The position numbers were made by a program, and so were the translations under genes. Below are positions 10,452-20,125 of a stretch of DNA of 64,000 nt, piece after piece. Source of the stretch: Chromatiales bacterium 21-64-14 (GTDB lineage: Bacteria > Pseudomonadota > Gammaproteobacteria > 21-64-14); the NCBI GenBank assembly GCA_002255365.1, contig NCBI01000001.1, positions 62,001 to 126,000 of the forward strand. The letters are read 5' to 3'. How positions within the stretch are numbered: position 1 is the stretch's first letter; the number at the start of each line of letters is the position of its first letter. Below the pieces are notes generated by a model. The model saw only the letters and a program-made list of their open reading frames with translations, did not search any database and had not been told where the DNA came from.

Positions 10452-13400
10452 TCAGGGGACTGCGGGAAGCGCCGTTATTCTCACTTCAACCACGTGATCC
10501 CGGCGGTCGTCGGTCAGCGGAATCCTCTCGCCGGGGTGTTCGATTCCATCTACTGTCACACCGATTAACTGCTCCGGATTTTCACCGACGCGCTTGACTG
10601 TGATATGGTAGACCGTCTCGCGATATCTGTAGTGAATCATATACGTCGCCCAATGGGCCGGTATGCGCGGTGTAATGCGCAGATGGTCCACCTCCAGCTG
10701 CAGACCCAGCAGTGTTTCCATGGTCAACCGGTACATCCAGCCTGCCGCCCCGGTGTACCAAGTCCAACCGCCGCGGCTGGTGTGTGGCGGCGCACCGTAG
10801 ATATCCGCGCACATGACGTAGGGCTCGACCTTGTAGTGCTCTATCTCCGCTGACCCACTACCGTGATGGATGGGATTGAGCATGGCGAACAGTTCCCACG
10901 CTCGTTCGCTATCACCCATCATCGCATATGCCATCGCGGCCCAGATCGCCGCGTGGGTATATTGTCCGCCGTTCTCACGCACACCGGGCACGTAGCCCTT
11001 GATATAACCTGGCTCGAGGTCTGATGTATCGAATGGCGGAGCAAGCAGTTGGACCAACTGCGCATCGCGTCGCACCAGGTGTTTGTCCACCGCCTCCATC
11101 GCGTGGCGGGCTCGTACGGGATCGCCACATCCCGAAATGACCGCCCAACTCTGGCTGAGCGAATCGATTTTGCATTCGTCATTGGCGGATGAACCCAAGG
11201 GCGTGCCATCATCAAAATACGCCCGCCGATACCAGCCGCCATCCCAGGCATTGGCCTCGATGTTGTCGTGCAGCAGCGCGGCTTGAGCCGTGCAGAGTTC
11301 GGCAAAGGCCTCATCGTCCCGGCCGCGCGCCAGTCCCGCAAATTGTTGAAGGTTCTGGCACAGGAACCACGCCAGCCAAACGCTCTCGCCCTTGCCATGA
11401 CGGCCTACGAGATTCATGCCATCGTTCCAGTCTCCGCAACCCATCAGTGGCAACTGATGCACGCCAAAGCGTAGGCCATGTTTGATGGCGCGCACACAAT
11501 GTTCGTAGAGGCTTGCCGCTTCGGTTGAACGTTGCGGCAGGTCGTAGTACGCCTCCTCTTCCGAATTCAGCTCGCGGCCCTCCAGGAAATGGATCACCTC
11601 GTCGAGTATGCCCGTATCGCCAGTCGCCAGCACATAACGAAGGGTCGCATATGGCAGCCACAGATAGTCATCGGAGAAATGGGTACGCACGCCTTGTCCA
11701 TTGGGTGGATGCCACCAGTGCTGCACGTCGCCCTGGAGGAACTGGCGTTCAGCGCAACGAATCAACTGCTCGCGGGCCAGCCACGGCGTCGCATGTATTA
11801 GGGCCATGGTGTCCTGCAATTGGTCACGGAAACCGTAGGCGCCGCCGGACTGGTAATAGCCGCTGCGTCCCCACAGCCGGCACGATAGCGTCTGATAGAC
11901 CAACCAGCCGTTGACCAACACATCCAAAGCGGGATCGGGCGTCTCCACATGTACCGTGCCCAGGGTACGGTTCCAGTGCTCCCACACTGCGTCCAATGCC
12001 TGCCGCGCGCGAGCCGGTTCGCCGAAGCGTTGAATGAAATGCTGCGCTTCGTCGCGATTACGACCCGCGCCGAGTACAAACACGATCTCGCGTTCTTGTC
12101 CGTCGGCCAGTTCGATCCGGGTCTGTAGCGCGGCGCACGGATCAAGGCCCGCACCGGTCCTTCCCGACAAACGCGTTCGGTGCATGGCCGCGGGGTCGGC
12201 CAACGCGCCGTTACGGCCAATGAACTCTGTGCGGCTTCCGGTCACCGTACGCTCGCGCTCGCTGACCTGCACAAAGACGACCCGATTGGCGCATTCACGC
12301 CCGTAAGCATTGCGCGCATACAGCGCCCCGCTGTGCGGATCCGTTTCGGTAACGATATGCATCAGATTGGCGTGTCGCCATTCACCGAGCACCAACTCCC
12401 AATACCCGGTCACCGATAATCGACGCGGACGCCTGGAATGATTGCGCAGCTTTACAACCACGAACTTCACCGGTGCGTCCATCGCGACGTAGGTGTGCAT
12501 TTCCGAGGAAATGTCGGATTGATAATGTTCGAACACGCTGTATCCGAACCCGTGCCGGCACACGTAGCCTGATTGGCCGCGGGCCGGCAACGGTGTCGGC
12601 GACCAGAATGCGCCCGTTTCCTCGTCACGGATATAGAGTGCTTCGCCGGTGCTATCGCTCAGCGGGTCATTGTGCCAAGTGGTCAGGCGGAACTCATGCG
12701 CGTTCTCCACCCAGGTATAGGCACCGCCGCTTTCGCTTATGACGGTGCCGATGTGCGGGCTGGCGATGACATTGGCCCACGGCGCCGGCGTTGTCTGCCC
12801 CGGCTCGAGAGTGATGATGTATTCGCGACCGTCGGGCGTGAAGCCGCCCATTCCGTTAGTGAAAATGCGTTCGCGCCCCGGCAAGGGATGCGCCGGCTCC
12901 GCTGCCGGTTGCAGCGATGGCTCCAGACGGCCCGGTAGACGCTCCACCGGCACCCGGCGCTCTACCTGCTCGGTCAAGGTCTCGGCCGTATCGGTGAGCA
13001 CAACGCGGGCGACCGTCTGGAACAGGACCCGATCCTCCTCGGAAAGCTCTTCAGCGCGGCGCACGAAGACCCCACCCGGTTTGTCGATAAATTGCGCTGC
13101 AGGGCCGGCGTTGATCAGCCCCATGATCTGGTCTTGTAAAAGTGCCCGATAACCGGAGAAATCCTCGTTCAGGATCACCAGATCCGCAGCCAGACCCTTC
13201 ACGCGCCAATAGGCATGGGCTTGCAGCGCCTGCCTTACCAGGTCGATGCGGGTCAGATCTCCGATGCGTATCAAAACAATCGGCAGATCGCCCGAGATGG
13301 CAAAGCGCCATAACCCGGGCGGACCGAGCTGGTTGCGGGCAATGACGCTGGGCGCGGCACGACGCAAGGCGCTGGCGTACACGACCGAGGTGGCTAGGCG

Positions 13401-16400
13401 ACCATAGACCTGTGCATCGGCTTCGGTTGCGTTGAGGTGGCGTAGCACCTCCTGACTTTGGAACAAAGCCATTTCGAAGGCACGTTCAACGAAGTGCCGG
13501 TCACAATACTTCTCCAGCACAGCCAACGCTGCGTCACGCGTATCTGCGACACCGGAGATGATCTGCACGGTCGCCGATTCGTCTGGTGACAAGCTGATGG
13601 TGCGCCGGATTGCCACGATGGGATCAAGCACCGGACCATCGGTGTTTGATAACTGCACCGATGACTTACGGGGGCGGTCACCGTTATCCAGCACCAGCGG
13701 GTTGGCCGCCGTTCGGCCCCGCCCGATGAATTTTGCGCGATCGGTTTCATAAGTCGGCTCGTCGGCGGTAGCCCCAGGCGCCGCCAACAGGTGAAACATC
13801 CACGGCACCAGCTCTCCCGGTGTGCGGCGGCGCCGCGTACAGAGGATCGCCTGCCGATCGGGCAGGATTTCAGTTTGCACGAACAGGTTGCTGAACGCAC
13901 GATGGGCCAGGTCCGCATTCAACGGCGCCAACACCACCTCCGCATAACTGATTACTTCGATATGACGTATATTGGGCGACAGGTTGGTTAGCGTTACACG
14001 GCGGGTCTCGACGTCGTCTTCGGGTGAAACGCTGATCTCGGTGTGCGCTTCGATCGCCCAATCACGTCGCCGGTATTCGGCGCGCCCCTGCACGAAAATC
14101 GCCTCGTAGTGATCGGCCTTGCGCAGTGTCGGCTGATACGCGGTTGACCAAACCCGCCCTGTGTCGCGGTCGCGCAAGTAAATGAATGTGCCCGAGCTAT
14201 CGGAAGTGGCATCCTCGCGCCAGCGCGTCACGGCCAAGTCGCGCCAGCGACTGTAACCGCCACCGGCGCTCGTCACCATGACGTGATACCTGCCGTTGGA
14301 CAACAGATGAACTTCCGGCATCGGCGTGCTCGGGTCGGTAAACACGCGCATGACCGCACCTGCCTCTGCGACGGGAGGGCGCGCGGCGGCGTTCACTTCT
14401 GCGGCGTGCGGATGTAGCGTTGCGCCCATCTTTGGCACCCGTTCCTGCAGCAACAATTCCGTCGCGCGTGCGAGTGGGTCGGACATGAATCGACGTTGCA
14501 TCGGGCAGTTGAGCAATACATGTGCGAAGGCCAACAGACTCATGCCCTGATGATGCGCCATGAACGCACGCACGATAGAATGACTCTTGCCCCGTGGCAC
14601 ACGCGATGGCGTATAATCGACTGCCTCGTAAAAGCCATACCTGCCAAGAAAACCATCGGCAGCCAACGTTTGCAGGTTGCGACACGCCTCCAGTGGCATC
14701 GCCGTAAGCGCCAATGCGCTGGCGTACGGGGCGACAACCAGGTCATCTCCCAACCCGCGCTTGAGGCCCAGTCCGGGCACACCGAACGCCCGATATTGAT
14801 AGACCTGATGCATATCGATTGCGTTATAACAGGACTCGGAAATGCCCCAGGGCACTGCGCGTTGCCGGCCGTACTCGATCTGGCGGGACACCGCAGCCAT
14901 ACAGGTCTGCTCCAACAGGGTATTCGCGTAACTCGGCATGATCAGCCTTGGCATGAGGTACTCGAACATCGAACCGCTCCACGAAATCAAGCTCACGTGA
15001 CCGCCATGACTGGTCAACAGGCGGCCAAGTGCAAACCAATGCTTCTGCGGTATCTGGCCCTGCGCGATGAGCAGAAAGCTGGCTAGGCGGGCTTCGGATG
15101 CAAGCAGGTCGTAGCACGACGGATCACGCCGACGTTCGCCCACATCGTAGCCGATTCTCAGTAATCCACGCGATGTATCGTAGAGGAACTCGAAATCCAT
15201 CACCGCAAGTTCGCGGCAACGATCCACCAGATCGTCAATGATCCTGATCCGCTCCACCGCGCCCTTATACCGTGGCCCCACCACCGCGGCCGCCCCGACT
15301 GACGACCGCGCTCGCGAGTCAACTGCGCCATCTCTGGCCAATTCCGCCAGTGTCGGGATGCTGTTGAAATGCCACACCCCCGGATCGGATCCAGGCACCA
15401 GGAATTCAAGGTCGTCACGCAACGCACGGGATTGCCGGTCGAATGCCTGCGCCCAGTAATACAGTTCGCCGTCGATACCGATATCCGCCGGCAGCCATGC
15501 AACCAATCCCCCGCCAGTACGGTGGATCCCCTCCAGCAGGTTTTTCGCTGTCACTAGTGCCGGTGGCTGCCCGTTCAGTGTCAGTGGACGTAGGGTGTCC
15601 TGCAGAAGTCTGATCTTGCCCGCAAGATCAGGGACGGGTAACGCGGGCATGTGGTCAGCAAGCACCTGCAAGGTGTCCTGCAACCCCTGAAACGCACACG
15701 CGGACAGCACCGGCTGATCTTTCAACTCGACCAGGCCGGCCTGCAAGGTGAGCAAGCTGCCGGCCAGGTTGCCACTATCCACCGAAGAGACATATTGGGG
15801 GTGCAGCGGTTGCAGCGTGCGGGTGTCGTACCAATTGTAAAAATGGCCACGATAGCGCTCCAGCTTTTCCATCGTAACCACGGTGTTGCCAATCAGCTGC
15901 AGGAATTCACCGGCGCAAATGTACCCGAAATCGTAGGCAGCCAAGTCCGCCAACAGCGCCATGCCTATGTTGGTGGGTGAGGTGCGCGAGGCGATGACCG
16001 GAGCCGGGTATTCCTGGAAGTTATCGGGGGGCAACCAATTATCCTGGGGACTCACGAAATCCACGAAGAAACGCCACGTGCGCCTGGCCGACATCCGCAG
16101 GAATGTTCGTTGCTCGACATTCAAATCCGCAACGGGCGGCCGTAGTGGCGTACTGATCCACCAGCCCACGACGGGCGACAGCAGCCACAGCAACAGAACC
16201 GGCGCCCAGAAGAACCAGCCCGCTGCGCGGGTTTGCTCCAGAGCAATGGCCAGCACAACCGCCAGCACCGGAGCGATCCACATCTCCCGCCAAAAATCGG
16301 GCAGCGTACGGCGCGCGTTGCGACGCGCATAGGCGCGCAGCTGCCAGAGTAATAATCCGCGTCGCGTGAACAGCATCCGAACGCCCGAGCGCAGGATCGC

Positions 16401-19247
16401 ATCCAGGCAGATCAGGGTGTCATACGGCAACATGACCAATGTCAAAAAAGCGACCGGGGTTGCACGGCTCGCGGATTTTCCGGTCTGGATCAGGTGCACG
16501 ATCCAATCGCGTTCTTGGGGCTTGCAGACAAGACTGATCAAGGTTCCCAGCAGGGTGGGCAGGAACACCACACCCGCGACCAGCAGGGACCAGAACCACC
16601 CCGGTCCCGGACCCAGCAGCCAACCACCCACGAGCACAGCCAGCAGCGACGGCGGCACGAGGCTGCGCCGAAGGTTGTCGAAGATCTTCCACACCGACAA
16701 GGCGCTGAGTGGGTTCTGTTGGCGCCGCGCCTTCCGTCCGTTGGGCCCATTTGCTCGCGTTGGTGCGGCCGGTCCGGGGACGCGCGGGAGCAGCCAGCCG
16801 GAAAGCTGCCAATCGCCGCGTATCCACCGGTGTCGCCGGCTCGCTTCCATGGCATAACTAGCCGGATATTCTTCAATGACGTCGACATCAGTCACCAACG
16901 CCGCACGCGCATACCCGCTTTCCAGTAGATCGTGACTGAGAATGAGATTCTCCGGAAAGCGTCCATCGACGGCCTGACGAAAGGCGTCCACATCGTAGAT
17001 GCCCTTGCCGATAAACGAACCCTCCCCGAAAACGTCCTGGTAAACATCCGATATTTCGCGCGTGTACGGATCGATGCCCGACTCGCCTGCAAACAATTGA
17101 GTAAACCGTGACTGGCCTGCGCTGGTTAGGCTGATCGACGCGCGTGGTTGCAGGATCGCATAACCTTCGACGATGCGCCCCTGGTTGGAATCGTATACCG
17201 GCCGATTGAGCGGGTGCGCGAGGTTACCTATCAGTGTACGTGCGGTGTCGCGCGGCAGTTGCGTGTCGGTATCCAGGGTGATGGCGTACTGGATCGAACC
17301 GAGGATGGACACATCACCGACGATATCCGAGAATGCCGTTCGCCCCGCGCCCCGCAACAAGGCATTGAACTGCTCCAGTTTGCCGCGCTTGCGTTCATAA
17401 CCCATCCACACCCGTTCGACTGGATTCCACACCCGTGGCCTATGAAACAGGTAGAAAATGCACGGGCGGTCATCACGGTAGGTCTCGTTGAGCGCATGGA
17501 CCGCTGTGCGCGCGCGGGCAAGCAACGCGTCATCGTTCGGTAGGGTTTGCTCGCTCGCGTCACCGAAATCCGTTAGCAAAGCGAAGAACAGATTGGGATC
17601 TCGATTCCCGAGATAGCGGATCTCCAGGGCTTCGAAAAGGTCCTCGATCTCTTGCGGCCCGCTCAGCAGGGTCGGGACAATCACCATGGTGCGGTGAACG
17701 AATGGAATGCCCTGCGAAAAATCCAATCGTGGTAACGCGCGCGGCGCCAAGACCAGCGTGACCCCCAAGTTCACTAGCGAGACGGCCAGTGCCGATACGG
17801 CGATTGTGCCGGTGACCGCGAAAAACCAGTACCGCCAGTCATTCGGGGCGAATCCGCCGAAAGGGGAAAGCACGACCGCTGTCGCTAATGCGGCGAGCAA
17901 CAGGATGGGGCCGACGTAAAGTAACAAGCGGAAATGCCGGCTCGCCCTAGTGACTAGCGATTTCCACGACAAACGGCAGCCGACCGCACGCTCCAGCAGG
18001 TGGCGTCCGCGATCGATCAGGAAATATCCAACGTGCGCGGTCCGGTCGCTGGTACTCAATCGTTCTGCAGCAGTCTGCGCGAGCGCAATGGCTGCGTGCG
18101 CCACCGCCAACTCACTGCAGGAACTACGCCGCGCCACGTCTTCGATTACATGCCGGTAGCGGTCGCGGGTAGCGAAATCCTGACCGGAGTGCATCCCCAT
18201 CGGGTCTTTGCGCAACACCTGTTCGACGACACTGAGCGACTCGACGTAAATCCTCCAATCCATTGCGCCGATGAAACGCAGACTCCCGATACTGTTCGCG
18301 ATGGAGATCTGGTTAGTCGCGGCCGTGCGACCGGCCGCCTCCGACAACTGCGTTGCGGTCACCCCTTGCTCGAGCAGTTTTTGTTCGACCCAGGTTTGCA
18401 CGAACGCCAGGGCGGACCCCTGCGTCTGGAGTCTTGTGTAAAATTCCTCCACAAACGGCGCGGTCAGCGGAACGTCGGCGTTGGCGAACTCGGCCAGCAG
18501 GCGGATTAGCTGTTTCGGTTCCCGTTCGGCCGTCGCGAGCATGCGGTCTGCCCAGATAATGGCCGTGTCGCGCTCCTCGCGCCGATGGGCGATACGCAAG
18601 CCCACGCGGCGCAGATTCTCCAGCAACGCTAACTGCAGCATGATCGGGAATGCCCACAATTCCCCGAGTTTCAGCGGTTCAACGGTCTGGTAGGCGGCGA
18701 CGAATTGGGTGGCGTTATCGCTGTCGACACGACCGTCCATATGGGAGATCGATTCCAACGCCAGGTCGTAGATACGGGGGAACCCGGCGGACGGGCCATC
18801 CGCCAGTCGCGGTAGCTGGCGACTGTACCCACGCGGCAGATGTCGACGCGCCAGACTGATCTGCTGCTCGATCAGATAGAAATTATCGAGCAACCAAGCC
18901 TCTGCCGGTACGATCCGTTGCCCCGGCGTCGCGGCAGCCGTCACGACGTTATACGCTGTCAGCAACACGCGCGCATTGTCTGCCAGTCGTGGCAGCAACC
19001 GGTCCGGCCCCGGACGTGGATCGATTCTATGCTGGCCGGCCAGCGTTACCGCGTGACGCTTCAATTGCTCGATGCTGAACAGCTCCGAGCGCAGCAACTC
19101 CGTATCCCGGTCGGTACGCGGTGCATTCCGCGCGCGCGCCGAAAATGCGAACTCTCTGATTCCTATGACACTTTCCTCGCAGGAACTCGGGGTGGCCCGC
19201 GCGGCGCCAGCATCCTGAACGGTATTGAGCGCAAACACATACTTCAC
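10452..19247 (-). CDS. ndvB: Cyclic beta-1,2-glucan synthase (NdvB/Cgs-type)
   Basis: A 2931-residue giant membrane enzyme that builds cyclic beta-1,2-glucan from UDP-glucose by self-glucosylation, elongation and cyclisation. The N-terminal region (90-420) has LLDNFYLIEQQISLARRHLP. Membrane segments lie near 440-500, 865-905, 930-950 and 990-1035. The GT84 glycosyltransferase (about 515-815) shows LDTDTQLPRD (near 660), SHDLLESGYARAA and RRHRWIRGDWQ. A glucoamylase-like domain follows (SMFEYLMPRLIMPSY, PWGISESCYNAID). The GH94-type carbohydrate-binding and phosphorylase-like domains include CGDWNDGMNLVGRHGKGESVW near the C-terminus. Family proteins are about 2800-2900 residues, so this one is intact. 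The start is a GTG with GGAAGG very close; a start further downstream is possible. In rhizobia and Brucella the product protects against hypo-osmotic stress. It probably forms an operon with the DUF3096 gene. Confidence 0.96.
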   Translation of the reverse strand: MKYVFALNTVQDAGAARATPSSCEESVIGIREFAFSARARNAPRTDRDTELLRSELFSIEQLKRHAVTLAGQHRIDPRPGPDRLLPRLADNARVLLTAYNVVTAAATPGQRIVPAEAWLLDNFYLIEQQISLARRHLPRGYSRQLPRLADGPSAGFPRIYDLALESISHMDGRVDSDNATQFVAAYQTVEPLKLGELWAFPIMLQLALLENLRRVGLRIAHRREERDTAIIWADRMLATAEREPKQLIRLLAEFANADVPLTAPFVEEFYTRLQTQGSALAFVQTWVEQKLLEQGVTATQLSEAAGRTAATNQISIANSIGSLRFIGAMDWRIYVESLSVVEQVLRKDPMGMHSGQDFATRDRYRHVIEDVARRSSCSELAVAHAAIALAQTAAERLSTSDRTAHVGYFLIDRGRHLLERAVGCRLSWKSLVTRASRHFRLLLYVGPILLLAALATAVVLSPFGGFAPNDWRYWFFAVTGTIAVSALAVSLVNLGVTLVLAPRALPRLDFSQGIPFVHRTMVIVPTLLSGPQEIEDLFEALEIRYLGNRDPNLFFALLTDFGDASEQTLPNDDALLARARTAVHALNETYRDDRPCIFYLFHRPRVWNPVERVWMGYERKRGKLEQFNALLRGAGRTAFSDIVGDVSILGSIQYAITLDTDTQLPRDTARTLIGNLAHPLNRPVYDSNQGRIVEGYAILQPRASISLTSAGQSRFTQLFAGESGIDPYTREISDVYQDVFGEGSFIGKGIYDVDAFRQAVDGRFPENLILSHDLLESGYARAALVTDVDVIEEYPASYAMEASRRHRWIRGDWQLSGWLLPRVPGPAAPTRANGPNGRKARRQQNPLSALSVWKIFDNLRRSLVPPSLLAVLVGGWLLGPGPGWFWSLLVAGVVFLPTLLGTLISLVCKPQERDWIVHLIQTGKSASRATPVAFLTLVMLPYDTLICLDAILRSGVRMLFTRRGLLLWQLRAYARRNARRTLPDFWREMWIAPVLAVVLAIALEQTRAAGWFFWAPVLLLWLLSPVVGWWISTPLRPPVADLNVEQRTFLRMSARRTWRFFVDFVSPQDNWLPPDNFQEYPAPVIASRTSPTNIGMALLADLAAYDFGYICAGEFLQLIGNTVVTMEKLERYRGHFYNWYDTRTLQPLHPQYVSSVDSGNLAGSLLTLQAGLVELKDQPVLSACAFQGLQDTLQVLADHMPALPVPDLAGKIRLLQDTLRPLTLNGQPPALVTAKNLLEGIHRTGGGLVAWLPADIGIDGELYYWAQAFDRQSRALRDDLEFLVPGSDPGVWHFNSIPTLAELARDGAVDSRARSSVGAAAVVGPRYKGAVERIRIIDDLVDRCRELAVMDFEFLYDTSRGLLRIGYDVGERRRDPSCYDLLASEARLASFLLIAQGQIPQKHWFALGRLLTSHGGHVSLISWSGSMFEYLMPRLIMPSYANTLLEQTCMAAVSRQIEYGRQRAVPWGISESCYNAIDMHQVYQYRAFGVPGLGLKRGLGDDLVVAPYASALALTAMPLEACRNLQTLAADGFLGRYGFYEAVDYTPSRVPRGKSHSIVRAFMAHHQGMSLLAFAHVLLNCPMQRRFMSDPLARATELLLQERVPKMGATLHPHAAEVNAAARPPVAEAGAVMRVFTDPSTPMPEVHLLSNGRYHVMVTSAGGGYSRWRDLAVTRWREDATSDSSGTFIYLRDRDTGRVWSTAYQPTLRKADHYEAIFVQGRAEYRRRDWAIEAHTEISVSPEDDVETRRVTLTNLSPNIRHIEVISYAEVVLAPLNADLAHRAFSNLFVQTEILPDRQAILCTRRRRTPGELVPWMFHLLAAPGATADEPTYETDRAKFIGRGRTAANPLVLDNGDRPRKSSVQLSNTDGPVLDPIVAIRRTISLSPDESATVQIISGVADTRDAALAVLEKYCDRHFVERAFEMALFQSQEVLRHLNATEADAQVYGRLATSVVYASALRRAAPSVIARNQLGPPGLWRFAISGDLPIVLIRIGDLTRIDLVRQALQAHAYWRVKGLAADLVILNEDFSGYRALLQDQIMGLINAGPAAQFIDKPGGVFVRRAEELSEEDRVLFQTVARVVLTDTAETLTEQVERRVPVERLPGRLEPSLQPAAEPAHPLPGRERIFTNGMGGFTPDGREYIITLEPGQTTPAPWANVIASPHIGTVISESGGAYTWVENAHEFRLTTWHNDPLSDSTGEALYIRDEETGAFWSPTPLPARGQSGYVCRHGFGYSVFEHYQSDISSEMHTYVAMDAPVKFVVVKLRNHSRRPRRLSVTGYWELVLGEWRHANLMHIVTETDPHSGALYARNAYGRECANRVVFVQVSERERTVTGSRTEFIGRNGALADPAAMHRTRLSGRTGAGLDPCAALQTRIELADGQEREIVFVLGAGRNRDEAQHFIQRFGEPARARQALDAVWEHWNRTLGTVHVETPDPALDVLVNGWLVYQTLSCRLWGRSGYYQSGGAYGFRDQLQDTMALIHATPWLAREQLIRCAERQFLQGDVQHWWHPPNGQGVRTHFSDDYLWLPYATLRYVLATGDTGILDEVIHFLEGRELNSEEEAYYDLPQRSTEAASLYEHCVRAIKHGLRFGVHQLPLMGCGDWNDGMNLVGRHGKGESVWLAWFLCQNLQQFAGLARGRDDEAFAELCTAQAALLHDNIEANAWDGGWYRRAYFDDGTPLGSSANDECKIDSLSQSWAVISGCGDPVRARHAMEAVDKHLVRRDAQLVQLLAPPFDTSDLEPGYIKGYVPGVRENGGQYTHAAIWAAMAYAMMGDSERAWELFAMLNPIHHGSGSAEIEHYKVEPYVMCADIYGAPPHTSRGGWTWYTGAAGWMYRLTMETLLGLQLEVDHLRITPRIPAHWATYMIHYRYRETVYHITVKRVGENPEQLIGVTVDGIEHPGERIPLTDDRRDHVVEVRITALPAVP

Positions 19248-19586
19248 CCCTTCCGACTATCGAGCCGTTAGCTGTCGATCACAATGATCTTACGCTGTTT
19301 TGACAGGTAGATAGGTCATCTCGACAAAAATGTTCGGTAACATCGCAGTCAGATCCGACGGGGCCTGCCCGATGATGTCCCGGCATTGTCTTGCAAAAAA
19401 AAGGGGTTGTCCGTCGCCCACGGAGCATGGAATGGCCCACGATCCGGCAGCCGGAAAATCGCCGCGTGGATCTCATTTTAGCGATTCCCCTGGTCATCCA
19501 GGTCATCACAAAGCTATCGGCGATCGTGGCGATCGTGGCGATCGTGGCGATCGTCAACGATGGGCACCTCCTCCGCGGATAGCTGG
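19248..19586. other. Upstream region of the glucan synthase, no gene
   Basis: No convincing gene. The stretch should hold the promoter of the cyclic glucan synthase (minus strand). It also contains an 8-base A-run near 19395 and the 9-bp tandem repeat at 19521-19556. Confidence 0.55.
19521..19556. repeat. 9-bp tandem repeat
   Basis: Three perfect CGATCGTGG units followed by a fourth imperfect one (CGATCGTCA). It is non-coding as far as can be seen and lies between the glucan synthase start and an IS3 relic. Confidence 0.85.
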
Positions 19587-19835
19587 TTAAGGCACGCGAG
19601 CCTGCTCTTCATGGCGTACCGGAGCGGCATAGTCCTGGGTCTGATGGATGCGCTGTCGGTGGCAAGACAGCTCGATGTAGTCAAAAAAATGCCGCCGATC
19701 TTGCCGCCTCCCGGTCGGAAGAATCGGCGTCATGCATCAGCTCATCGCTCAAGCGGGTGAAGAATCTCTCCACACAGACGTTGAGGAACGAAGGGAGACG
19801 TCAGTCCGACCCAACCTCGATGAGGTGATCCCGTT
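19587..19835 (-). pseudogene. IS3-family transposase C-terminal remnant
   Basis: On the minus strand the sequence reads FLNVCVERFFTRLSDELMH, DADSSDREAARSAAFF and, after a one-base frameshift inside a run of seven T, FDYIELSCHRQRIHQTQDY, then a stop at 19587. This is the C-terminal end of an IS3-group orfB (…ERFF…L…E…FDYIE.FYNRQR.H..LGY). An in-frame TGA also lies upstream of FLNV. The catalytic part is gone. Its sequence differs from the relic at 3.5-4.6 kb, so it derives from a different IS3 subgroup. Confidence 0.7.
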
Positions 19836-20125
19836 CGACCGGGTCGCTTGTTTAATGCGGGTCCCTCAGGCACAGCGCCTGCGCCGGGTCGAAATTGAAG
19901 GACGCCGCGATGCGCCTCTTGGTCTCCGGAAAGAACAGCGCAGAGCCGCGTCAACAAACTTTAGGGACAATTTTCGGACATTGAGATTGGATTCTGACGG
20001 TGCATCGAGCGATATGGTGTTTCACACGGCAGGGGTCGCAGACTCAACCCCTACATCGCCCACCACCTTCCCCCGTCGTAGCCCCCGACGCGGACGGACA
20101 GATACCGAGCGCGGCCCCAGCGGGC

